Made by a program: the position numbers and the translations under genes
Part shown: piece by piece, positions 24,825 through 36,071 of the stretch
Numbering within the stretch: the stretch's first letter is position 1
Layout: every line of letters starts with the position of its first letter
Source: Bacteroides luhongzhouii
GTDB taxonomy: Bacteria; Bacteroidota; Bacteroidia; Bacteroidales; Bacteroidaceae
DNA length: 64,000 nucleotides
Assembly (NCBI RefSeq): GCF_009193295.2
Contig: NZ_CP059973.1
Coordinates: 4,960,001-5,024,000 of the forward strand
Direction of reading: 5' to 3'
Notes under the pieces: model-generated
Told to the model about the DNA's origin: nothing
Databases searched by the model: none
The model's input: only the letters and a program-made list of their open reading frames with translations

Positions 24825-24838
24825 AATTTAGTCTGAAT

Positions 24839-27800
24839 TTAGAAAGAAACGTTGATACCTCCGGAAATGGTTCGCATAGCCGGATAACGGTAATAAGTGA
24901 TACCGGTAATTCCCTGTTCTGGGTCTAGTCCCTGATTCCGGTGAATAGTAAACAGATTATCTCCTTGTACATATACCTGCACACTGCTCAATGATAACTT
25001 ACTAATCCATTGTTTGGGTAAGTTATAGGAAAGTGTCAGGTTTTTCAATCGCATATACGAATTATTCTGCAAGAAACGAGTGGAAGCCGAGTTCCAGTTA
25101 TTAGAGGTAGTGCTCAAAGCAGGGACATCTGTATAGCGATTGTCGGGAGTCCATCTTCTTAGAATCTCCGTCGACCAGTCACGTCCTTCCAAACTTCCAT
25201 TGTGCAGAATCATTGTAATATCACGATTGTAGATATATCCACCGATACTATAAGCAAAGATGGCCGAAAGATCGAATCCTTTCCAAGAAAGAGACGTATT
25301 AAATCCGCCATACACCTTCGGAAGAGATGATTTATTGACGTAATAATAATCAGCCGAACCATAGTTATTTGTTGTGACACGTCTTCCGGTCGGATTCTTA
25401 TTTGCATCTTTCTCATCCATATACCACAGCGGATCTCCATTTTTCGGATCTACTCCCGCCCACTCTATCATATAGAAATCATACACCGAACGGCCTACCT
25501 GCAACTTGTTCACACCACTTCGCGGCATATCTTTCAATGGAAGGTCTGTTACCTTATTCTTATAATGCGTCAGGTTCATTCCCAGTTTCCATATCCAACC
25601 ATTCTGATTGATAATCGTTCCGTTAAGAACCATTTCAATACCCGTATTTTTTAACGCTCCTACATTTTCGTCAATAGAGCCATATCCCAGGGAAGGAGCT
25701 ATCGGACGTGAATAAAGCAGATCTTTCGAACGACGTGTAAAAAAATCAAATGAACCGGAAAAACGGTTATTGAACAGGGAGAAGTCGATGCCTACATTAA
25801 AATTGAGATTCGTTTCCCATTTCAGATTCGGAGTTGCCATACGGTCGGACACTAACGCATTTTCGCCCAAATTGGAAACAATGGTATAAAGTCCTTTACT
25901 CGCATAATAAGTGCCCAAGTTATCATTTCCCTGCGCACCATAGCTCATTTTCAGAGTCAAGGCAGACAACCAGTCGGAAGTACTTGCCATAAACTCTTCC
26001 CGGTCGATACGCCAGGAAGTACCCAGCGACCAGAAATTTCCCCAACGAGTCTCAGGCGCAAAACGTGAAGAACCGTCGCGACGATAGGATGCCGAGAAGA
26101 AATATTTATTCTGATAATCGTATAATGCTTGGGTCAGATAACCCACCAAAGCATAATCAATGCGATACCCTGAACCTCCGGTCAACTGTGAACCGACTAC
26201 CAACTCCGGCATATCAGGCTGCGCCATTTTGGAACGTGATGCCGTCAGTTCATCGTAGCGGTAAGAATAGGCCTCCACACCGGCAAGGACATTAAAATGA
26301 TGTTCACCAATTGTCTTGTCATACGTAGCAATATTATTCCATGTCCAAGAGAAAGTGCGAGTATTCATCCGGCTGACGCCGCCACCGTTTTCTTTAGCCG
26401 GCCCCAATTTCGGATTCGTATAATCCAACGTATTATAATTAATCAAGTCAAAGTTGAAACTTGTCTTGAATTTCAATCCTTCAATAATCGTAGCTTCCAG
26501 AAAAGTACGACCGGAGACTTCATCTTTCATTCGTTCTGATTTATCCAAAGGTAAAGTAGCCGGCAGATTCCAGTTTGCCATCGAACCGGAAGGACGATAG
26601 GAACCGAAGTCATAAATACGGTCTCCATTCTCATCCAATTTGTAACCACCGTCAGTATTCATTTCATAAATCGGATAAAATCCGGGCATGGTACGTCCTG
26701 CGGTAATCACATTACTGGTTTTGGAGTCGGAAGAAACCGGATAGTTCTGCATGGAATGTGCAAAACTCAAATTGACTCCTCCCTTCAACCAGGAAGTCAT
26801 TTCGCTGGTGATATTGGAACGAAGGTTGAAACGCTGATAACCGGATTCAAGCGCAATACCTTTATCATTCAGGTATCCGGCTGAGAAGAAATACTGATTT
26901 GCTTTTCCGCCTCCGGAAACACTTAGATTCAACTCTGTGCGAAGTGCTTGTTGTTCCATGGCATCACTCCAGTCAGAATTCCATAATGGACGGGCACCTG
27001 CCACCAATTTTCCATCTGTACCGACCGGTTGCGTATATTGGGGGCCATAAGGATTCGGCCCACCTCCCATCAATTTGGTAACCAGGTCTTTGGAAGCTTG
27101 CGCCGCAGCAGTTGCCGGAGTATAATCCGCACTCCTAGCATACTGATTGCGAAGTGCTTCCCAATACAATTCAAAGTATTGATCGGTACTGACACGATCA
27201 TAATCACGCACGGCACGATTGGAACCTCCTAAAGAGGCTTTTACCTTTACAGTTGCTTTGGTATTTTGCTCACCTTGCTTGGTTGTGATAATAATCACCC
27301 CATTTGCGCCACGTGACCCGTATAAAGCAGCAGAAGCCGCATCTTTCAATACTGTCATCGAAGATATATCATCAGGATTGATAGAGTTCACACTACCGTC
27401 GAATGGAACACCGTCCACCACATAAAGCGGAGCACTGGATGCATTGATAGATCCGATACCACGAATACGGATTTCCGCATCCGTACCCGGCTGCCCGCTT
27501 GCCGCACTAGCCTGTACTCCGGACACCGTCCCTTCTAATACACGCGATACGCTCGAAGTCTGTAGCTTTTCAATCTCACCCGCTTTCATCGTCGAAGCTG
27601 CTCCGGTAAAGCTATACTTCTTAGCAGTAGCATAAGCTACTACCATTACTTCTTCCAGTTCTTTACTTTCCGATTCCAACGTGACATTAATCACACTTCG
27701 ATTATTCACTGGTTGCTCTACCGATCTCATTCCTACAAAACGGAACACTAAAGTGCCGGTAGCAGGAACTTCAATTGAATAATTTCCATCAATATCGGTG

Positions 27801-27967
27801 ATGGTGCCGGAGGATGCTCCTTTCAATTGTACGGAGACACCAGGCAAGGGCTCCCCTTCAGAAGTCACCGTACCCGTCACGCGTTTCTCCTGCTGTGCTT
27901 CCGCATATACTATATTTCCAGCAAAAAGCAGAAGAGACACGACTAATAAACGTAAATAGATTCTCAT
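24839..27967 (-). CDS. SusC/RagA-family TonB-dependent receptor (no STN domain)
   Basis: A 1042-residue outer-membrane receptor. The signal peptide is MRIYLRLLVVSLLLFAGNIV, ending near residue 25. A carboxypeptidase-like domain follows at about 28-105 (VTGTVTSEGEPLPGVSVQLK). Then come a TonB-box region (LEEVMVVAYATAKKYSFTGA), the plug signature (IRIRGIGSINASSAPLYVVD), and a barrel closing with GGINVSF. Unlike the receptor at 265-3519 it lacks an STN domain and has no sigma/FecR genes nearby, so it must be regulated by another route. It is the first gene of a two-gene susCD unit. Confidence 0.95.
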   Translation of the reverse strand: MRIYLRLLVVSLLLFAGNIVYAEAQQEKRVTGTVTSEGEPLPGVSVQLKGASSGTITDIDGNYSIEVPATGTLVFRFVGMRSVEQPVNNRSVINVTLESESKELEEVMVVAYATAKKYSFTGAASTMKAGEIEKLQTSSVSRVLEGTVSGVQASAASGQPGTDAEIRIRGIGSINASSAPLYVVDGVPFDGSVNSINPDDISSMTVLKDAASAALYGSRGANGVIIITTKQGEQNTKATVKVKASLGGSNRAVRDYDRVSTDQYFELYWEALRNQYARSADYTPATAAAQASKDLVTKLMGGGPNPYGPQYTQPVGTDGKLVAGARPLWNSDWSDAMEQQALRTELNLSVSGGGKANQYFFSAGYLNDKGIALESGYQRFNLRSNITSEMTSWLKGGVNLSFAHSMQNYPVSSDSKTSNVITAGRTMPGFYPIYEMNTDGGYKLDENGDRIYDFGSYRPSGSMANWNLPATLPLDKSERMKDEVSGRTFLEATIIEGLKFKTSFNFDLINYNTLDYTNPKLGPAKENGGGVSRMNTRTFSWTWNNIATYDKTIGEHHFNVLAGVEAYSYRYDELTASRSKMAQPDMPELVVGSQLTGGSGYRIDYALVGYLTQALYDYQNKYFFSASYRRDGSSRFAPETRWGNFWSLGTSWRIDREEFMASTSDWLSALTLKMSYGAQGNDNLGTYYASKGLYTIVSNLGENALVSDRMATPNLKWETNLNFNVGIDFSLFNNRFSGSFDFFTRRSKDLLYSRPIAPSLGYGSIDENVGALKNTGIEMVLNGTIINQNGWIWKLGMNLTHYKNKVTDLPLKDMPRSGVNKLQVGRSVYDFYMIEWAGVDPKNGDPLWYMDEKDANKNPTGRRVTTNNYGSADYYYVNKSSLPKVYGGFNTSLSWKGFDLSAIFAYSIGGYIYNRDITMILHNGSLEGRDWSTEILRRWTPDNRYTDVPALSTTSNNWNSASTRFLQNNSYMRLKNLTLSYNLPKQWISKLSLSSVQVYVQGDNLFTIHRNQGLDPEQGITGITYYRYPAMRTISGGINVSF

Positions 27968-28124
27968 AATTTTGTGGCTTAAGATTTATTTGCTTGTTGT
28001 AACTAACAGTATATTGAACTTTTTTGTTTAGGAAACGAAACATTTTTTAGAAGATTGCTAGCATAAATCAACGAAAGGTAGTACATTCGTGAAACGAAAA
28101 ATATCTAAAACAACAAAGAACCAC

Positions 28125-29234
28125 ATGGGGAAACAGGTTATTCTATATCTTTTTCTGTTATTTTCACTGTCCTTGCAGGCACAAAGTGGAGAGAAAACCC
28201 TTTCTATAAATGACAGCACAAGAATAGATTCCGCAACGGTCACCCAACCCAGCCCCTTTAAAAGAGCGATCAAGAGATTTCTGAATTTCAGTGATTTTGA
28301 TACGCTCTATATCAGCCCGAACCGTTATAATTATGCGTTGATGGCTACTCATTTCAGCAACTTCGAATATTATTCTGTCACCAGCGAACAGCCTCAACCA
28401 CAAAAACTTAGTTTTTCTCCCAACCCGCATAATAAAATAGGACTGTATTTCGGCTGGCGATGGATTTTCCTGGGATGGTCTGTAGATGTGGATGATATCT
28501 ATCGGAAAACCAACCGGAAGAATAGAGGTACAGAGTTTGACCTTAGTCTATATAGTTCCAAACTTGGTGTAGATATATTCTACCGCCGTACCGGAAACAA
28601 TTACAAGATACATAAGATCAGAGGATTTTCTGAAGATATTCCCTCCAACTATTCCGAGGATTTCAGTGGAATAAAGGTGGATATAAAAGGGCTGAACTTA
28701 TATTATATCTTCAATAATAGAAAATTCTCTTACCCGGCTGCCTTCAGCCAGTCCACCAACCAACGACGCAATGCGGGTACATTTATTGCCGGTTTTTCTA
28801 TTTCAAAGCATCATCTTGACTTCGACTATACAGAACTTCCTGATTTTCTACAGCAGACAATGAATCCCGGTATGAAAGTCAAAGATATAAAATATACCAA
28901 TGCCAATATCAGTTTCGGATATGCCTACAACTGGGTCTTTGCCCGCAACTGCCTGGCATGTCTGTCTCTCACCCCTGCCATTGCCTATAAAGCCTCTGAT
29001 GTAGATGCGGAAACTCACGAAGGAAAAGCATGGTACGGCAAATTTAACCTGGATTTTCTATTGCGTGCAGGGGTTGTTTACAATAACGGAAAATACTTCG
29101 TAGGTACTTCTTTCGTTGGAAAAAACTATAATTACCACAGAAATAATTTCTCTGTAGATAACGGCTTCGGCACTCTTCAGATATATGCCGGATTCAATTT
29201 CAATTTGCGTAAAGAATACAGGAAAAAGAAATAA
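28125..29234 (+). CDS. DUF4421-family predicted outer-membrane beta-barrel protein
   Basis: A 369-residue exported protein from the ATG at 28125, which begins a good signal peptide ([20 protein letters not shown]); an earlier in-frame GTG at 28089 would add a basic stretch and is less likely. The DUF4421 pattern is visible: [60 protein letters not shown], and a C-terminal aromatic strand pattern ([18 protein letters not shown]). Alternating strand segments suggest a barrel. The function is unknown. It is divergent from the susCD pair and ends 52 bp before the biotin operon promoter. Confidence 0.83.
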   Translation: MGKQVILYLFLLFSLSLQAQSGEKTLSINDSTRIDSATVTQPSPFKRAIKRFLNFSDFDTLYISPNRYNYALMATHFSNFEYYSVTSEQPQPQKLSFSPNPHNKIGLYFGWRWIFLGWSVDVDDIYRKTNRKNRGTEFDLSLYSSKLGVDIFYRRTGNNYKIHKIRGFSEDIPSNYSEDFSGIKVDIKGLNLYYIFNNRKFSYPAAFSQSTNQRRNAGTFIAGFSISKHHLDFDYTELPDFLQQTMNPGMKVKDIKYTNANISFGYAYNWVFARNCLACLSLTPAIAYKASDVDAETHEGKAWYGKFNLDFLLRAGVVYNNGKYFVGTSFVGKNYNYHRNNFSVDNGFGTLQIYAGFNFNLRKEYRKKK

Positions 29235-29264
29235 AAGTACGGATATCAGAAATCGTAAACTTGC

Positions 29265-29294
29265 TTGCTTATCCAAAGAATCTTTGTACATTTG
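29265..29294 (+). promoter_or_regulatory. Promoter of the biotin operon
   Basis: TTG at 29265-29267, a 19-bp spacer, then TACATTTG at 29287-29294. The predicted start near 29301 makes the ATG at 29326 available and excludes the longer frame from 29185. Confidence 0.65.
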
Positions 29295-29325
29295 CCACGT
29301 TCTAACGAACAAAAGTAAAAAATCA

Positions 29326-31740
29326 ATGAAGCAACAACGCCACATACAGACCACACGTACCCTTCTTTCCCGCTTCCGTTATTGGGGCAGAAAGAACTAT
29401 GCCGCTTTTGCGAGTATGGGACGTGAATTCCAAATCGGTCATCTGCACATCAATGTTGTGGACGTTGCCCTTCGTAAGCAGAATGCTAAAATTACTATCC
29501 CTTATCATACATTTATGACACTTCAGGAAATAAAAGACCAAGTGTTGGCAGGCATTGATATTTCGCCCGACCAAGCCGCTTGGCTAGCCAACATGGCTGA
29601 CAGTGAGGCGCTATATGCCGCCGCGCATGAGATTACCGTCGCACGTGCCTCGCACGAATTCGACATGTGTTCCATCATCAACGCCAAGTCCGGCCGATGC
29701 CCGGAAAACTGTAAATGGTGTGCACAATCCTCTCACTACAAGACTAAAGCCGAGATTTACGATCTCCTTCCCGCTGAAGAATGTCTTCGACAGGCGAAAT
29801 ACAATGAAGCCCAAGACGTCAACCGTTTCTCTCTCGTTACCAGCGGACGAAAACCATCTCCCAAACAGATCACCCAACTTTACGATACCGTTCGCCAAAT
29901 TCGACGTCACTCGTCCATTCAACTTTGTGCTTCTCTGGGGTTACTTAACGAGGAAGAGCTACGTTCCCTGTACGAAGCCGGAATCACCCGTTACCACTGT
30001 AACCTGGAAACGGCTCCGTCTTATTTTTCTAAACTCTGCTCTACGCATACACAAGAACAAAAACTAGCTACTCTTGATGCAGCCCGTCGTGTAGGTATGG
30101 ATATCTGCTGCGGAGGTATCATCGGTATGGGAGAAACAATGGAGCAACGGATTGAATTCGCATTCACTTTAAAAGAACTGAATGTCCAGTCCATACCAAT
30201 CAATCTATTAAGTCCGATACCCGGAACACCTTTAGAAAATGAAAAGCCTTTAAGCGAAGAAGAGATTCTTAAGACCATTGCTATATTCCGATTTATTAAT
30301 CCGACAGCTTTTCTAAGATTTGCCGGAGGACGTTCACAACTATCTTCCGAAGCCATGCACAAAGCACTATCTATCGGAATTAATTCAGCTATCGTGGGTG
30401 ATCTGCTGACAACTCTCGGTTCCAAAGTATCGGAAGACAAAAAGATGATTCAGGAAGAAGGTTATCATTTTGCAGATTCCCAGTTTGACCGCGAACACAT
30501 TTGGCATCCGTATACTTCCACCACCCACCCACTTCCTGTTTATAAAGTGAAACGGGCAGACGGTGCAACCATTACCCTCGAAAACGGACAGACACTCATA
30601 GAAGGAATGTCCTCCTGGTGGTGTGCTGTACACGGATACAATCACCCAATACTCAATCAGGCAGCAAAAGAACAATTAGATAAAATGTCTCATGTCATGT
30701 TCGGCGGACTAACACACGATCCCGCTATTGAATTGGGGAAATTACTGCTACCGTTGGTTCCTCCATCTATGCAGAAAATATTCTATGCAGATTCCGGTTC
30801 GGTAGCTGTAGAAGTAGCACTGAAAATGGCTGTACAATATTGGTATGCAGCAGGAAAACCGGAGAAAAACAACTTTGTCACTATCCGCTCCGGCTATCAC
30901 GGTGATACATGGAATGCTATGTCCGTATGCGATCCGGTAACAGGAATGCACAGTTTGTTCGGTTCGGCACTGCCCGTTCGTTATTTTGTACCGTCTCCAG
31001 CTTCCCAGTTTCATGGAGAGTGGAATCCGGAAGATATACTGCCTTTACAAAAGGTGATCGAAAAACATTCGGAAGACTTGGCTGCACTTATTCTGGAACC
31101 TATAGTACAGGGAGCAGGTGGTATGTGGTTTTATCATCCACAGTACTTGCGCGAAGCAGAAAAGCTCTGCCGGAAACATAATATTCTTCTTATTTTCGAT
31201 GAAATAGCAACGGGATTCGGACGAACAGGCAAACTTTTTGCTTGGGAACATGCCGGAGTAGAACCGGATATTATGTGTATCGGCAAGGCATTGACCGGAG
31301 GATATATGACCCTCTCCGCCGTACTGACCAGTAACCAGATAGCCGATACAATTTCCAATCACGCACCGGGAGCTTTCATGCACGGCCCCACGTTTATGGG
31401 TAATCCGCTCGCATGTGCAGTAGCTTATGCATCTGTCCGATTGTTACTCGAATCCGGTTGGCAAGAAAAAGTAAAGCGAATCGAAGCTCAATTAAATGAA
31501 GAATTGTCATCTGCACGAGAACTTCCACAAGTGGCAGATGTAAGAGTACTAGGGGCCATTGGAGTGATAGAAATGAAACATCCGGTCAATATGGCAACTA
31601 TGCAACAACGATTTGTAGAAGAAGGAATTTGGGTACGTCCTTTTGGCAAACTGGTATATCTGATGCCACCTTTCATCATCACCCCGGAACAATTGAGTAA
31701 ACTGACCTCCGGGTTGCTCAGAGTTATTCAAAAAAGATGA
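29326..31740 (+). CDS. bioB-bioA: Biotin synthase / adenosylmethionine-8-amino-7-oxononanoate aminotransferase fusion
   Basis: A bifunctional protein of 804 residues from 29326. BioB occupies about 64-375, with the radical-SAM cysteines in [15 protein letters not shown] and the [12 protein letters not shown] and GGIIGMGET motifs; it inserts sulfur into dethiobiotin. BioA occupies about 385-804 ([24 protein letters not shown]; the PLP lysine in [15 protein letters not shown]). The first 63 residues ([26 protein letters not shown]) belong to neither enzyme. A second in-frame ATG at 29515 ([14 protein letters not shown]) starts directly at BioB, so either start could be used. It is the first gene of the operon, ahead of bioF, bioG, bioC and bioD. 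Confidence 0.93.
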   Translation: MKQQRHIQTTRTLLSRFRYWGRKNYAAFASMGREFQIGHLHINVVDVALRKQNAKITIPYHTFMTLQEIKDQVLAGIDISPDQAAWLANMADSEALYAAAHEITVARASHEFDMCSIINAKSGRCPENCKWCAQSSHYKTKAEIYDLLPAEECLRQAKYNEAQDVNRFSLVTSGRKPSPKQITQLYDTVRQIRRHSSIQLCASLGLLNEEELRSLYEAGITRYHCNLETAPSYFSKLCSTHTQEQKLATLDAARRVGMDICCGGIIGMGETMEQRIEFAFTLKELNVQSIPINLLSPIPGTPLENEKPLSEEEILKTIAIFRFINPTAFLRFAGGRSQLSSEAMHKALSIGINSAIVGDLLTTLGSKVSEDKKMIQEEGYHFADSQFDREHIWHPYTSTTHPLPVYKVKRADGATITLENGQTLIEGMSSWWCAVHGYNHPILNQAAKEQLDKMSHVMFGGLTHDPAIELGKLLLPLVPPSMQKIFYADSGSVAVEVALKMAVQYWYAAGKPEKNNFVTIRSGYHGDTWNAMSVCDPVTGMHSLFGSALPVRYFVPSPASQFHGEWNPEDILPLQKVIEKHSEDLAALILEPIVQGAGGMWFYHPQYLREAEKLCRKHNILLIFDEIATGFGRTGKLFAWEHAGVEPDIMCIGKALTGGYMTLSAVLTSNQIADTISNHAPGAFMHGPTFMGNPLACAVAYASVRLLLESGWQEKVKRIEAQLNEELSSARELPQVADVRVLGAIGVIEMKHPVNMATMQQRFVEEGIWVRPFGKLVYLMPPFIITPEQLSKLTSGLLRVIQKR

Positions 31741-31780
31741 CAGACAAGAAGAATATTACCGGATTTTCAGACAAGGATCT

Positions 31781-31859
31781 GTTCCTCGGTGAGCAAAAGA
31801 GTGTTCCTCGGTGAGGAACGGAACTTTCCTCACCGAGGAAGGATGCCTTGGTCGGTGAG
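31781..31859. repeat. Cluster of GTTCCTCGGTGAG units with two palindromes
   Basis: Direct units at 31781-31793 and 31803-31815. Palindromes TTCCTCGGTGAGGAA (31804-31818) and its reverse complement (31826-31840). A partial unit lies at 31847-31859. The cluster fills the 220-bp gap between bioBA and bioF, where nothing else is visible. It could slow or partly terminate transcription within the operon. Confidence 0.75.
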
Positions 31860-31960
31860 AAACTACCGGATAGTTATTCATACAATAAGCATCTTATAGA
31901 CAAGCAATTACGTTTTCAACCATTCATATATCGAATACTGATTACTTAAAACAATAATTC

Positions 31961-33115
31961 ATGACATTAGAGTATATAAACCAAGAACTCCAAACCTTGA
32001 AAGAGAGAAAGAATTACCGTTCTCTCCCGCCGCTAATTCACGAAGGACGAGATGTTCTGCTGAACGGACAACGAATGTTGAACCTATCTTCTAATGATTA
32101 TCTCGGACTGGCCAATGACATTTCATTGAGGGAGGAATTCTTAAAGACGCTCACTCCCGAAACATTCCTGCCTACCTCCTCTTCTTCCCGGTTATTGACC
32201 GGTAATTTTAGTGACTATCAGAAGCTGGAACAGCAGCTAGCCACAATGTTCGGAACGGAAAGTGCACTCATATTCAATAGTGGCTATCATGCCAATACAG
32301 GAATACTTCCTGCCATTGGCAATACTCACACACTGATTCTTGCTGACAAGCTGATACATGCAAGCCTGATAGACGGAATTAAATTATCATCGGCTAAATG
32401 TATCCGGTATCGTCACAATGATATTTCTCAGTTGCAACGACTGATTGCTGAAAATCATAACGCTTACGAGCAGATTATTATTGTCACCGAAAGTATATTC
32501 AGCATGGACGGCGATGAAGCCGACCTTCGTGCTCTTGTCCAATTAAAAAAGAGCTATTCCAATATTCTTCTTTATGTGGACGAAGCCCATGCTTTCGGTG
32601 TACGGGGAGACAACGGATTGGGATGCGCTGAAGAACAAGACTGCATCAACGATATAGACCTTTTGGTTGGAACATTCGGGAAAGCGATAGCCTCAGCAGG
32701 TGCTTACATTGTCTGCCGACAAGTTATCCGTGAATATCTAATCAACAAAATGCGCACATTTATATTCACAACCGCTCTTCCTCCCATTAATATTCAATGG
32801 ACTTCGTGGATATTAAAACACCTGCCTGCCCTCCAACAGAAGAGAGCTCATTTACTGCAAATCAGTAACAAACTAAAGACCGCACTTGCCGACAAAGGAT
32901 ACAATTGCCCCTCGGTAAGCCATATTGTCCCTATGATTGTCGGAGCAAGTGAAGATACTATATTGAAAGCAGAAGAAATTCAACGCAAAGGATTCTACTC
33001 ATTGCCGGTACGTCCGCCTACGGTTCCCGAAGGGACTTCACGCATCCGCTTCTCACTGACAGCTGACATCACTGAACATGAAATCGACCAACTCATTAAA
33101 CTAATAAACGAATGA
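31961..33115 (+). CDS. bioF: 8-amino-7-oxononanoate synthase
   Basis: A 384-residue PLP enzyme joining pimeloyl-ACP and alanine. Motifs: LNLSSNDYLGLAND; SSSRLLTGNFSDYQKLEQQL; ALIFNSGYHANTGIL; SIFSMDGDEADL; LLYVDEAHAFGVRGDNGLG; the PLP-lysine region LLVGTFGKAIASAGAY; and FIFTTALPP. The length and order match BioF. It is separated from bioBA by 220 bp of repeats and overlaps bioG by 4 bp, so bioF-G-C-D is tightly coupled. Confidence 0.96.
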   Translation: MTLEYINQELQTLKERKNYRSLPPLIHEGRDVLLNGQRMLNLSSNDYLGLANDISLREEFLKTLTPETFLPTSSSSRLLTGNFSDYQKLEQQLATMFGTESALIFNSGYHANTGILPAIGNTHTLILADKLIHASLIDGIKLSSAKCIRYRHNDISQLQRLIAENHNAYEQIIIVTESIFSMDGDEADLRALVQLKKSYSNILLYVDEAHAFGVRGDNGLGCAEEQDCINDIDLLVGTFGKAIASAGAYIVCRQVIREYLINKMRTFIFTTALPPINIQWTSWILKHLPALQQKRAHLLQISNKLKTALADKGYNCPSVSHIVPMIVGASEDTILKAEEIQRKGFYSLPVRPPTVPEGTSRIRFSLTADITEHEIDQLIKLINE

Positions 33116-33771
33116 AACAGCATTTTATCATAAAGAATAATCAAAAACATCTATTGCTTTTCTTCGCAGGCTGGGGAATGGATGAAACTCCCTTCCTGCA
33201 AATTCACCCAACCGATAAGGACTGGATGATTTGCTATGATTATCGTTCATTAGAGTTCGATGCCGGCATTTTGCAAGAATATTCCGAAATCACCCTCATT
33301 GCCTGGTCAATGGGAGTATGGGCAGCCTCACAGATAATGCAACAATATCCCCCCCTGCCCTTCTCCCAAAGTATCGCTATCAATGGCACTCTTTATCCCA
33401 TACATGAGACAAAAGGAATTACTCCTACCATTTTCGAAGGAACCCTGCAAGGACTGAATGAACAATCCCTGCAAAAGTTTCAAAGAAGAATGTGTAGTTC
33501 AGCAGCCGATTACAAGGCTTTTCAGACAGTAGCTCCCCAACGTCCCGTTGAAGAGCTCAAAGAAGAGCTTGCTGCCATACAAAAGCAATACTTGTCATTA
33601 CCACCGTCGGATTTTGCATGGCAAAGAGCCATTATAGGAAAGAACGACCGTATCTTTCTGCCGGATAGCCAATGGCTGGCATGGAGAAACAAAGCGGATT
33701 CCCTTGAATATGCAGAAGCCGCTCATTATCAACAAGACCTTTTTGATAATGTAATCATGCAAATCAACTAA
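33112..33771 (+). CDS. bioG: Pimeloyl-ACP methyl ester esterase, BioG type (DUF452)
   Basis: A 219-residue alpha/beta-hydrolase of the DUF452/BioG group. It has the typical start ([20 protein letters not shown]), the nucleophile elbow [14 protein letters not shown] (serine at SMG), and a C-terminal histidine in [11 protein letters not shown]. It would cleave the methyl ester of pimeloyl-ACP to close the BioC-initiated chain, replacing BioH. Position between bioF and bioC, and the 4-bp overlap with bioF, support this role. Confidence 0.9.
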   Translation: MKQHFIIKNNQKHLLLFFAGWGMDETPFLQIHPTDKDWMICYDYRSLEFDAGILQEYSEITLIAWSMGVWAASQIMQQYPPLPFSQSIAINGTLYPIHETKGITPTIFEGTLQGLNEQSLQKFQRRMCSSAADYKAFQTVAPQRPVEELKEELAAIQKQYLSLPPSDFAWQRAIIGKNDRIFLPDSQWLAWRNKADSLEYAEAAHYQQDLFDNVIMQIN

Positions 33772-33781
33772 TTATCGATTT

Positions 33782-34549
33782 ATGGATAAACAACTAATCG
33801 CCGAACGTTTTTCTAAAGCCATTGCTACTTATCCTCAGGAAGCAAACGTACAACGGCAGATAGCAGATAAAATGATTCACCTGCTTACAGAACACGTCTC
33901 TTTTCCCTGTTCAAAAGTGATTGAGTTCGGATGCGGCACAGGCATTTATTCCCGTATGCTACTTCAGGCTCTTCGGCCGGAAGAATTATTGCTAAACGAC
34001 CTTTGTCCGGAAATGAAGTACTGTTGTGAAGATATATTAAGAAAAGAACAGGTTTCCTTTCTTCCGGGAGATGCAGAAACTGTTTCTTTCCCCGCTGAAA
34101 ACACATTAATTACTTCCTGCTCGGCTCTGCAATGGTTCGAATCTCCTGAAAACTTTTTCAAAAGGTGCAATGCCCTGCTGAATAACCAAGGCTATTTCGC
34201 TTTCAGTACTTTCGGGCAAGAGAATATGAAAGAGATACGAGAGTTAACAGGAAACGGACTCCCTTATCGTTCACGCGAAGAGCTTGTAACAGCCTTGTCA
34301 TCTCACTTTGACATACTATATTCGGAAGAAGAACTTATTCCTCTTTCGTTTGATAACCCACTAAAAGTACTTTATCATTTGAAGCAGACAGGAGTAACCG
34401 GAATATCCGGCACCTCTTCCCAACAACTGCGGACACGTCGTGACTTGCAGTTATTCAGTGAACGTTACACACTAAAATTTACCCAGGGCACTTCAGTGTC
34501 CCTGACCTATCACCCTATTTATATCATCGCAAAAAAGAAAAAAGTATGA
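33782..34549 (+). CDS. bioC: Malonyl-ACP O-methyltransferase
   Basis: A 255-residue SAM-dependent methyltransferase that starts pimelate synthesis by methylating malonyl-ACP. BioC features: [20 protein letters not shown] near the N-terminus; the SAM site [38 protein letters not shown]; and the family motif [15 protein letters not shown]. It lies 10 bp after bioG and overlaps bioD by 4 bp. Nothing unusual is seen. Confidence 0.94.
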   Translation: MDKQLIAERFSKAIATYPQEANVQRQIADKMIHLLTEHVSFPCSKVIEFGCGTGIYSRMLLQALRPEELLLNDLCPEMKYCCEDILRKEQVSFLPGDAETVSFPAENTLITSCSALQWFESPENFFKRCNALLNNQGYFAFSTFGQENMKEIRELTGNGLPYRSREELVTALSSHFDILYSEEELIPLSFDNPLKVLYHLKQTGVTGISGTSSQQLRTRRDLQLFSERYTLKFTQGTSVSLTYHPIYIIAKKKKV

Positions 34550-35193
34550 AACAGAATGTATATTTCGTAAGCGGTATCGACACCGATGCCGGCAAGAGCT
34601 ACGCCACCGGGTTTCTAGCTCGTGAATGGAACAAGAACGGACAGTGTACCATCACTCAAAAATTTATCCAAACAGGAAACGTCGGTCATTCCGAGGATAT
34701 TGATCTACATCGTCGTATTATGGGAATCCCCTTTACAGAAGAAGACAAGAAAGGACTGACTATGCCGGAAATTTTCTCTTATCCTGCCTCTCCACATCTC
34801 GCTTCCCAACTGGATAACCGTCCCATCGACTTCGACAAAATCAAACGTGCTACGGAAGAGTTAAGTGAACGCTATGATTTTGTTCTGCTCGAAGGCGCAG
34901 GCGGTTTAATGGTTCCATTAACGGCAGAGCTTCTGACAATAGACTACATTGCCCAAGAGAATTATCCGCTCATTTTTGTTACTTCCGGCAAATTGGGAAG
35001 CATCAATCATACCTTACTTAGCCTTGAAGCCATACAAAAGCGCAATATTGTATTGGATACAGTACTTTATAATATGTATCCTACCGTAAAAGATAAAACG
35101 ATTCAGAATGATACGATGAACTTCATTCAAAACTGGCTGAAGAAGTATTTCCCGAATACGAAGTTTATATTGGTTCCAGAAATAAAAGAATAA
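34546..35193 (+). CDS. bioD: Dethiobiotin synthetase
   Basis: A 215-residue ATP-dependent carboxylase that closes the ureido ring of dethiobiotin. The P-loop is [18 protein letters not shown], and further motifs are [21 protein letters not shown] and [20 protein letters not shown]. It is the last gene of the operon, followed by a strong terminator. Size is normal. With bioBA, F, G and C the operon encodes the full route from malonyl-ACP to biotin. Confidence 0.96.
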   Translation: MKQNVYFVSGIDTDAGKSYATGFLAREWNKNGQCTITQKFIQTGNVGHSEDIDLHRRIMGIPFTEEDKKGLTMPEIFSYPASPHLASQLDNRPIDFDKIKRATEELSERYDFVLLEGAGGLMVPLTAELLTIDYIAQENYPLIFVTSGKLGSINHTLLSLEAIQKRNIVLDTVLYNMYPTVKDKTIQNDTMNFIQNWLKKYFPNTKFILVPEIKE

Positions 35194-35213
35194 AAGACTT
35201 ATGACTTCAAAAG

Positions 35214-35247
35214 ACTAGCCTCACTATTTGCCGGGCTAGTTTTTTGT
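35214..35247 (+). terminator. Intrinsic terminator of the biotin operon
   Basis: Stem ACTAGCC/GGGCTAGT around a short loop, followed by TTTTTTG. Confidence 0.85.
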
Positions 35248-35336
35248 TTCTACAATCCATTTCTCCATATTACAGGTTTCCGCACTAAAATTTACCCCTA
35301 CTTTAAAAAGTTTACGCCATTCAATCGTTCATCATC

Positions 35337-35396
35337 GTTCAATCGGATTTGTTCAATCGGATTTGTAACTTGTTCAATCGGATTTGTAATCCGATT
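35337..35396. repeat. REP-like cluster, GTTCAATCGGATTT units
   Basis: Direct units begin at 35337, 35351 and 35372. The third runs into a perfect palindrome with 9-bp arms AATCGGATT and AATCCGATT around TGT (35376-35396). A further AATCCGCTCC lies at about 35418. The cluster is on the 3' side of the transposase gene and resembles the cluster on its other side in the GGATT...AATCC core. Confidence 0.75.
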
Positions 35397-35445
35397 GATT
35401 GCGTATCAGGATTTATAATCCGCTCCGCCTTAACCTCTTATCTTC

Positions 35446-35988
35446 CTAAACTACAATCACCTCCAACAGTCCTTTATCACCCGCATAACTCACCGCCGAA
35501 CTATATAAATAATCTTCCTGCCGTGCAACAATTTCCTGCTTCACCGGATTATTATGAATATAATTCAATTTTTGCAGAAAGAAGTCATGCAAATAAATTA
35601 ACTCGGGATGATTCCCTTCTTGCCAAAAACGATATTTAGATATTTTTTTGTCATTAGCTCCGGCAAAGCGAAAACGATCCAACATCCATTCGCGACGACT
35701 TTCTTGAGGATCTGTTTCGAGTTCTGCCATAATACGTTTGCTAGTGAACTTTTTAAAATCCCGAAGAATATCCGAAACTGTTGCTTCTGTTCCGGAACTG
35801 ACAATCATATGCAAATGGTTACTCATTAATACCCAGGCATAAATTCTTAGGCCTTTTTTCTCCTGACAATAGGCTAGTGATTCCAGAATTATATGCTTGT
35901 ATTTAGGACGGGTAAAGATATCTATCCAATCGACAACGGTAGAAGTAACAAAATATAATTCATCTAAAACTCGATTCGCAGTATCCAT
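35446..35988 (-). CDS. REP-associated tyrosine transposase (RAYT), Y1/HUH family
   Basis: A 180-residue single-strand transposase relative. The HUH motif is in LRIYAWVLMSNHLHMIVSSG (HLH), and the catalytic tyrosine is in LQKLNYIHNNPVKQEIVARQ. The start MDTANRVLDELYFVTSTVVD at 35988 fits the family; a longer frame from 36096 would overlap a REP cluster. It is flanked on both sides by palindromic REP-like clusters, the expected RAYT arrangement. Family knowledge: such proteins cut and join REP single strands and are thought to have spread them, but are usually single-copy and domesticated. It is complete and apparently functional. Confidence 0.9.
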   Translation of the reverse strand: MDTANRVLDELYFVTSTVVDWIDIFTRPKYKHIILESLAYCQEKKGLRIYAWVLMSNHLHMIVSSGTEATVSDILRDFKKFTSKRIMAELETDPQESRREWMLDRFRFAGANDKKISKYRFWQEGNHPELIYLHDFFLQKLNYIHNNPVKQEIVARQEDYLYSSAVSYAGDKGLLEVIVV

Positions 35989-36071
35989 TGATATACTAAT
36001 TTGATTAGAGGAGATAAATGTACGATTTAAATCGAAAGAGACAAAGAATTTTAAACGATCGGACACGATAA

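Noticed and set aside
29185..29325. A longer N-terminus for BioB-BioA starting at 29185
   Set aside because: It begins upstream of the promoter and inside the preceding gene.
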